From CAZMIL01 sp964566425 (GTDB lineage Bacteria > Patescibacteriota > Microgenomatia > UBA1406 > GWC2-37-13), in NCBI GenBank assembly GCA_964566425.1, contig CAZMIL010000021.1:1-9544 (forward strand): a stretch of DNA of 9,544 nt, read 5' to 3'. The notes beneath the pieces were generated by a model that had not been told where the DNA came from, searched no databases, and saw only the letters and a list, made by a program, of their open reading frames with translations. Position numbers and translations under genes: made by a program. Positions 4,961 to 9,544 of this stretch are shown here, piece after piece (within the stretch, counting starts at the first letter, position 1; every line of letters begins with the position of its first letter).

Positions 4961-6012
4961 AAGAAATCAAGTGGATTGAGTAGAGTTCTTCCGGAGCGGA
5001 TTTCAAAGTGCACGTGAATGCCTGTAGATCTTCCGGTTGACCCCATTATTCCGATTTCTTGACCTTGTGAGACGGCCTGCCCAACAGAAACTTCAATTTT
5101 CGACATATGAGCATAAAGAGTCCGATAACCGTTGTTGTGATCGATAATTACGTTAAGTCCATAGCCGTCAGACGTCCAGCCAGCAAAAACGACAGTCCCG
5201 GCATCGGATGCGAGGATTGGCGGCGACGAATTATTAGCGATATCAAGAGCCATGTGATACCATACAGGATATTGAGTAATGACTCCTGAAGTAGGCCAGA
5301 TAAAGTTGGAGGTTCCTTTGACTCCGACTTGAACTTGAGCGAACAGTGGTGCGGCGACAAACGGTTTTTCTTCGGGCGGGATGCCGTCAGGGACGACTAG
5401 AGTTTGTCCTGGTGTGAGAGTAAAGTTGTTAGAGTCGGCAAAGTCATTGAAGGGAAAATTAATAATTTTTTGGGCATCGCTACTGAATTTTTTCGCAATT
5501 GTATAAATATTATCACCGACTTGGACTTTATAAACTACGCCGCTAACCGGAGGGATTTTCAAAACATCCTTGGGTTTGATCGTCTCGGACTTGAGATTAG
5601 TGGCCCATTTAATACTGTCGACCGAAACCCCAAATTTTTTAGAAACACTCTCAAGGGTATCGCCGCCCTCGACGGTATAGTCAACTACTTTATCGCGAGG
5701 TTTAGCAGAGATTACAGTTCCCAACGCGCTGGAATAGGGATTATATGAGACAATAGCAGCTTGAGCTCCGGGATTTTGTTCGAAACCACCGATAAAAGGA
5801 TTGTTTTCCGCGATGGTCGGCCCGGCGACAACTGCCGCCAAAATAATCAATAAAAATGAAGTATTTAAGAAGGAAGAAGAATATTTTCCTCGTTTGACTA
5901 TCAATACAGCTACTAATAAATTTTTAAAGCCTTCAAAACGCTTGCCAAAATTAAGAAAGCGGGATTGGAAGTAGTTCTTGAAAAAAAATAAGAATACACC
6001 AAGTTGTGACAT
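4945..6012 (-). CDS. Membrane-anchored LysM-M23 peptidoglycan endopeptidase
   Basis: The 355 residues have a basic, aromatic cytoplasmic N-terminus (1-48), one membrane segment at about 50-67 ('SFLLIILAAVVAG'), then an extracytoplasmic part. LysM 1 lies at about 111-155 ('DYTVEGGDTLESVSKKFGV'). LysM 2, at about 160-209, is looser ('VYKVQVGDNIYTIAKKF'). The C-terminal M23/LytM domain covers about 236-352. Its zinc ligands are visible as H253 and D257 ('YHMALD') and H335 in 'HVHFE', with H302 in 'YAHMS' also conserved, so it should be catalytically active. LysM binds the glycan chains and M23 cleaves peptide cross-links, giving a role in wall remodelling or division. A TATAAT lies 12 bp before the ATG and there is no Shine-Dalgarno. 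It is the last gene of the minus-strand operon. ATG 6012 is the only Met upstream of the membrane segment. Confidence 0.93.
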   Translation of the reverse strand: MSQLGVFLFFFKNYFQSRFLNFGKRFEGFKNLLVAVLIVKRGKYSSSFLNTSFLLIILAAVVAGPTIAENNPFIGGFEQNPGAQAAIVSYNPYSSALGTVISAKPRDKVVDYTVEGGDTLESVSKKFGVSVDSIKWATNLKSETIKPKDVLKIPPVSGVVYKVQVGDNIYTIAKKFSSDAQKIINFPFNDFADSNNFTLTPGQTLVVPDGIPPEEKPFVAAPLFAQVQVGVKGTSNFIWPTSGVITQYPVWYHMALDIANNSSPPILASDAGTVVFAGWTSDGYGLNVIIDHNNGYRTLYAHMSKIEVSVGQAVSQGQEIGIMGSTGRSTGIHVHFEIRSGRTLLNPLDFLKSNQ

Positions 6013-6024
6013 AGTCGAGCTTAA

Positions 6025-6033
6025 ATTATACCA
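6025..6033 (-). promoter_or_regulatory. Extended -10 box upstream of the M23 peptidase
   Basis: On the minus strand the sequence reads TGGTATAAT, a perfect extended -10, ending 12 nt before the ATG. No -35 is visible, but extended -10 promoters need none. It lies in the 29-bp gap after the upstream membrane-protein gene, so it could give a nearly leaderless peptidase transcript as well as read-through. Confidence 0.45.
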
Positions 6034-6041
6034 ATTTATGT

Positions 6042-8027
6042 TTACTTCGCTTCAGGCGAGGAACTTTTGGGCAGTTCAAGTTTGGGAGAAATCTGCGGCT
6101 GCTGCTGTCCTGAAGGAAGCTGAAGATTGCTGTTTGGTTGAGCATTTTGTTGACCTCCTTGTTTGGGCAGTTGTTTTTTGAATTGTTCTAGTTCACCATT
6201 TGCTTTTTTGTAATCATTGGGATTTTGTTGTCTATTAATTAATTTAAGAACATTCTGCATCTCACTGACTGCGGCTTGATAATTTTTAGCCTGATAGTCG
6301 GCCCAAGCCAAGTTGTAATGAGCGTTTGCCCAATCCGGTTTGAGAGTGAGAGCTTGTTCGAAGGAAATTACGGCATCATTGTATTTCTGTTGAGAATAAT
6401 AAATTCCGCCTAGATTCAGGCGATAGATTGGATTGATAGGATCAAGAGCAATTGCTCTTTGGTATGAAGAAATTGCCCAAGCATCAGAGCCTTGAACAGC
6501 ATTGAAAATACTCCTATAGACGACTGCCAGATTTTCCCAATTTGTAGCTTTCTGGGGATTGAGCGCAACCGCGCTTTTAGCTTCATTAATGGATGCTTGA
6601 ATGGCTTGAACAGCTGTCTGTTTTTCCTGATCGGTTAATTTCTTTTTGTTGGCAACGACGTTGTTAGCAATTAGCAGATTGGTTTGGGAAAAGCTCGTAT
6701 GGAAGCGCTCAACATAAGGATCCAAAATTACTGCTTGACGTTGGTTGTTGTAAACGCCAATTAAATTATTTTTCAGATATTCGTTGAGAGATTGTTTATA
6801 ACTATATTCTGCCAGATAGGTCCGCCCCAGCAGATAACCTGAGCCTAAAATGAGCACGACAAAAACCACTCCCAGAATCAAATACAATGGCAAGATAGCG
6901 GAAAAGTTTACTTCTTGGATAGCCTTTTCGAGCTCGTATTCGCTGCGGCTTTCGCTCGCGATTAAAAAAAGGAGAAAGATTAATAAGAAAAAGCTGATAA
7001 AAGAAGGCGGGAAGAGGAGCAGTACTAAGACAACGTAGGCTGATGTTGCAAACAGTGATTTACGCAGAAGATTATCTTTTGCAATTTTATTCAATTCTAT
7101 CCAGAGAATGTAGAAGAGGAAAACAAAGGTGGCCAGTCCCAACAAGCCAGTTTCAGTAAAGATATGCAGGAGAGCAGAGCGGCTGAGATTAAATGAACTC
7201 ACCTGCCAATAAACTGTTTGGTTGTAAAAGACATCTTTGACTTGCGAGAAGACTGCAGAGAAGTTATTGACGCCGACGCCAAAAAGAGCTGTCATCGGAT
7301 TTTTCAGAATTTCAAGCGTGGCAAACCACGACTGACGCAGAGGAGTGAGTAGAAGGTTTTGTTGGGCGTTTTCTGGTCGGAAAATATTATAGACTGCGAT
7401 AATTATTCCCACGGCGGCGGCAAAAACAACACTATAATTTAAACTTTTGGCCTGCTTTCTCCGCGTCCAGATAAACATCACACTTAAAACCAGAATAAAG
7501 CCCAAAAAGATAGCTAAATCAAGTTGATTCCCCAAAGGCGAAAAGGTCGAAAATTTCAACCACTGCAGTTGTAGAGGTAAGGAAACGTTTTTGAGAGGGT
7601 TAAAGAAAAAAATAATTGCGATTACAGCCAAAATGAGACCCGTAGCTTGCAAAATATGGAAATAATTTAAAGCATTTTTTTTGGATGTAGTTTGGACCAA
7701 AACAAAATAGAGAATGAGTAACGAAAAAAAAGCAACAAAGCCATAATAAGGATTGAACAGGGCTTCAATTTTATTTGGGCTGGCAATAATAATTGATAAA
7801 ACCAGACTAATGAGGATAAAAGACAGCGCCAAGTCAAAAGGGGACCGCTGCCAGACTATTTTCCTCCTGATAAAAAACTCAACTGTCGCTATTAGTAAGA
7901 GAATTAAGCCTGCAAAAGCCAGCAAATAAATTTTATTAGTTATGAAATATTCTTGGGTAAAGGGCAAGAAAAATAATGGTAGGATGAAAACAAGGGTTGA
8001 GATAAAGATTCTTTTTAGATTATTCAT
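6042..8027 (-). CDS. Wzy/O-antigen-ligase-like polytopic membrane protein with C-terminal TPR repeats
   Basis: The 661-residue protein has about 11 predicted membrane helices in residues 5-402 (for example 33-53, 64-82, 94-111, 126-142, 168-187, 199-216, 291-309, 325-340, 342-357, 377-400). The long loop between helices 7 and 8 holds 'LFGVGVNNFSAVF' (248-260) and 'HIFTETGLLGLATF' (288-301), resembling the Wzy_C/O-antigen-ligase signature. Three TPRs follow at about 494-531, 532-566 and 567-603, with a degenerate unit before them. The tail (604-661) is rich in Gln, Pro, Ser and Asn. The known family joins or polymerises lipid-linked glycans on the outer face of the membrane. Here it may modify surface glycoproteins, since a surface protein is encoded 32 bp upstream. 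A TPR-only scaffold role is the alternative. ATG 8027 starts right before the first helix and has no Shine-Dalgarno. Confidence 0.8.
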   Translation of the reverse strand: MNNLKRIFISTLVFILPLFFLPFTQEYFITNKIYLLAFAGLILLLIATVEFFIRRKIVWQRSPFDLALSFILISLVLSIIIASPNKIEALFNPYYGFVAFFSLLILYFVLVQTTSKKNALNYFHILQATGLILAVIAIIFFFNPLKNVSLPLQLQWLKFSTFSPLGNQLDLAIFLGFILVLSVMFIWTRRKQAKSLNYSVVFAAAVGIIIAVYNIFRPENAQQNLLLTPLRQSWFATLEILKNPMTALFGVGVNNFSAVFSQVKDVFYNQTVYWQVSSFNLSRSALLHIFTETGLLGLATFVFLFYILWIELNKIAKDNLLRKSLFATSAYVVLVLLLFPPSFISFFLLIFLLFLIASESRSEYELEKAIQEVNFSAILPLYLILGVVFVVLILGSGYLLGRTYLAEYSYKQSLNEYLKNNLIGVYNNQRQAVILDPYVERFHTSFSQTNLLIANNVVANKKKLTDQEKQTAVQAIQASINEAKSAVALNPQKATNWENLAVVYRSIFNAVQGSDAWAISSYQRAIALDPINPIYRLNLGGIYYSQQKYNDAVISFEQALTLKPDWANAHYNLAWADYQAKNYQAAVSEMQNVLKLINRQQNPNDYKKANGELEQFKKQLPKQGGQQNAQPNSNLQLPSGQQQPQISPKLELPKSSSPEAK

Positions 8028-8036
8028 ATTTTTGTC

Positions 8037-8045
8037 ATTCTAACA
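8037..8045 (-). promoter_or_regulatory. Extended -10-like box upstream of the membrane/TPR gene
   Basis: On the minus strand the sequence reads TGTTAGAAT (TG-n-TAGAAT) and ends 9 nt before the ATG. No -35 is visible. It sits in the 32-bp gap between the surface-protein stop and this gene, at a distance that would give a leaderless message. Confidence 0.3.
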
Positions 8046-8059
8046 ATTGTAACTGCTCG

Positions 8060-9544
8060 TTAATTGATAATCAACCAGTTAAATCCGATATCCGGATGAA
8101 GTGGTTGGCTGGCCGCAACTTTGAAATAGGGTTTACAGTTTGAGGGTGAACTGGGACTGCAAGCTTCTTTTTGCACGACAGTGAGTTGAATTGCAGTTTG
8201 GATAGTTGGGGTAAGATATATCAATGAACTGTTTTTCACTTCTTGATTATAAATCACAATCTCAGTTTGATTGTTTGGGACAAGTCCTACCCCTGCAGTT
8301 TGTTGTGCAGTTTCAATGGCCGGAGCAAACAAACCATTTTTATTGAAGTTATCTTGGGGTGAAACGATCACCGCAGAATTGGTCGCGTCAAGATATTTAT
8401 CTGGAATACTAAGTTTGTTGGCTGTTACTTGGGTGAACCGAGCCGAGCCGGAACTGTCAATAGTAGCAACATCTTGTCCAAGAGTATTTTTCACTTTCAA
8501 ATCCGAATTCTGAATTTCGATCCCGCCTTTGGCAATGAGAGTCCCGTTAGTTGTCATTGTTCCATCACGAGCAATAACTACTGCTCCATCAAAGAAGCTA
8601 ATCGTCGACAAAGCATTAAATTTCAAGTCTGAAGTAAGCGAATTTATTTGGTTGTCTGTGATTGAAATTGTCCCGGCGTTAAGAGTAGTGGCAATTGTCG
8701 CACGATAAATAGTTGCATCTCCGCTGACTGTTAATGAGCCAACAACGGGATTATCGTTGAGATTTTGATAATATTGTGGATTGGATAAAGGTTGATTACG
8801 GATATCCGCCAGTAAGGCTTGAATAGTATTGACGGAATTAGAAAGTTCCTGACTAGTAGTTTTTGCCTGTCCGGAATCTGCCGCAGCCAAAGTCAGTCTA
8901 TTTTGCAGATCGGTAATAGTTTGTGAACGGATTTCATCTGCGGTTAAAGTTCCGGAGATAGACGCTGTTTGAGAATTAAGTTCCTGTGAATTGACTGTTT
9001 GCGATTCAACATTGGTGGCGGCAATTGTTCCGGAAACACTAGCTTCTTTCGTAGTCAAGGTCCCGCTGAAGGAAGCGTTGCCCTCCGCGTCAATAGTTGT
9101 TACTGGTTTTCCGTTAAGACCATTGATAATAATTTTGGCTAGCGGACCACTTTGCGAAGCCTCTTTTGGTGCAAGATCAATATTTAAATCTTGTTCTTGT
9201 GGTTTAATCACGTTCGTTGAAATTTGATTGAGTTGGGCTTCACCAGTAGCTTTTATATCGGTAGTTTCAACTATCGGGGAGACGATTTTATTGGTGGTCG
9301 TGATGTTTTCAGCCAGAATTTCATTAACCTGAATAAAGCCAGTCTTAATATAACCACTGGCTAACTCTGAAAACGCCCCAACTTTTTTAACAACTTCTCC
9401 GGTAGCATTGAATAACTGCCATTTTATTCCCTCCAGATTGTTTTTGATTAATTCCAATCCTGATATTGAAGTAAGAAAAGTATCGGGTTCAAACCACCCA
9501 GTATTCACAAAAACAGTAATTGTCCCAACAGGGTAGATTGTCAA
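8060..9544 (-). CDS. Large beta-repeat surface/secreted protein, C-terminal part (5' end outside window)
   Basis: 494 residues are visible, ending at TAA 8062-8060. The frame runs off the window edge at a TTG codon, which is probably internal, so no signal peptide can be judged. The sequence is rich in Thr, Ser, Ile and Asn. It has short beta-strand repeats: 'TIDAEGNASFSGTLT' (150-164), 'EASVSGTIAATN' (167-178), 'TASISGTLTADEI' (193-205), 'GSLTVSGDATI' (269-279) and 'ATIDSSGSARFTQVTANKL' (360-378). A likely coiled-coil stretch lies at about 208-248. The C-terminal domain (about 400-494: 'SLIYLTPT', 'GFNWLIIN') resembles C-termini of large secreted Microgenomates proteins and has a Cys pair (C462, C470). 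The pattern resembles fibrous adhesins or tail-fibre-like stalks. The function is not known; attachment or S-layer-like structure is plausible. Confidence 0.75.
   Translation of the reverse strand: MTIYPVGTITVFVNTGWFEPDTFLTSISGLELIKNNLEGIKWQLFNATGEVVKKVGAFSELASGYIKTGFIQVNEILAENITTTNKIVSPIVETTDIKATGEAQLNQISTNVIKPQEQDLNIDLAPKEASQSGPLAKIIINGLNGKPVTTIDAEGNASFSGTLTTKEASVSGTIAATNVESQTVNSQELNSQTASISGTLTADEIRSQTITDLQNRLTLAAADSGQAKTTSQELSNSVNTIQALLADIRNQPLSNPQYYQNLNDNPVVGSLTVSGDATIYRATIATTLNAGTISITDNQINSLTSDLKFNALSTISFFDGAVVIARDGTMTTNGTLIAKGGIEIQNSDLKVKNTLGQDVATIDSSGSARFTQVTANKLSIPDKYLDATNSAVIVSPQDNFNKNGLFAPAIETAQQTAGVGLVPNNQTEIVIYNQEVKNSSLIYLTPTIQTAIQLTVVQKEACSPSSPSNCKPYFKVAASQPLHPDIGFNWLIIN

Noticed and set aside
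5404..5748. 114-codon plus-strand frame opposite the M23 peptidase
   Set aside because: It is antisense to the LysM region of a clear peptidase gene, with no motif, start signal or neighbour support; a shadow frame.
1..9544. UGA recoding to glycine, as in Gracilibacteria/Absconditabacteria
   Set aside because: Long conserved genes run full length without in-frame TGA, and conserved glycines use normal codons. The absence of TGA stops among eight genes is probably composition bias.

Overview
The window looks like a chromosomal segment of a Patescibacteria (Candidate Phyla Radiation) bacterium, most likely of the Microgenomates type. This is inferred from gene style, not from a marker gene: a compact layout, moderate AT richness, a Rho with a short charged N-terminus, a polytopic Wzy-like/TPR membrane protein, a LysM-M23 peptidase, and a large beta-repeat surface protein whose C-terminal domain resembles those of large secreted CPR proteins. 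The long reading frames contain no in-frame TGA and all eight visible stops are TAA or TAG. This argues against the UGA-glycine code of Gracilibacteria/Absconditabacteria.

Layout. Positions 3-536 (+) hold the 3' end of a secreted protein: a Thr-Pro linker followed by a CBM60-like calcium-dependent carbohydrate-binding domain. A near-consensus promoter at 550-578 follows immediately and should drive rho (778-2085, +) through a hairpin-rich leader of about 190 nt that ends in a small overlapping reading frame. A non-coding stretch of about 300 bp then carries several inverted repeats and a strong promoter embedded in nested palindromes. That promoter feeds a tight forward operon at 2385-4882: a CsoR/DUF156-family repressor with a single cysteine, thioredoxin reductase (trxB) and glutamate dehydrogenase (gdhA) with a cysteine-bearing insertion. 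The gene spacings are 16 and 4 bp.

The second half is on the minus strand and converges on gdhA. In transcription order it holds a 5'-truncated beta-repeat surface protein (9544 to 8060), an O-antigen-ligase/polymerase-like membrane protein with C-terminal TPRs (8027 to 6042), and a membrane-anchored LysM-M23 peptidase (6012 to 4945). Their gaps are about 30 bp. Together they look like a cell-envelope module covering surface structure, glycan or glycoprotein assembly, and peptidoglycan remodelling.

The most interesting unit is the forward redox operon. A repressor that has lost the copper-binding His and second Cys of classical CsoR sits under its own palindromic promoter, directly upstream of the cell's thiol-disulfide reductase and a glutamate dehydrogenase carrying a Cys-x-Cys-x4-Cys loop. 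This suggests an undescribed redox or thiol-signal regulon, but that is inference. A second theme is that almost no gene here has a Shine-Dalgarno sequence, while three have a -10-like hexamer 8-12 nt before the ATG, as expected for leaderless transcripts. I found no mobile element, CRISPR array, tRNA or rRNA.
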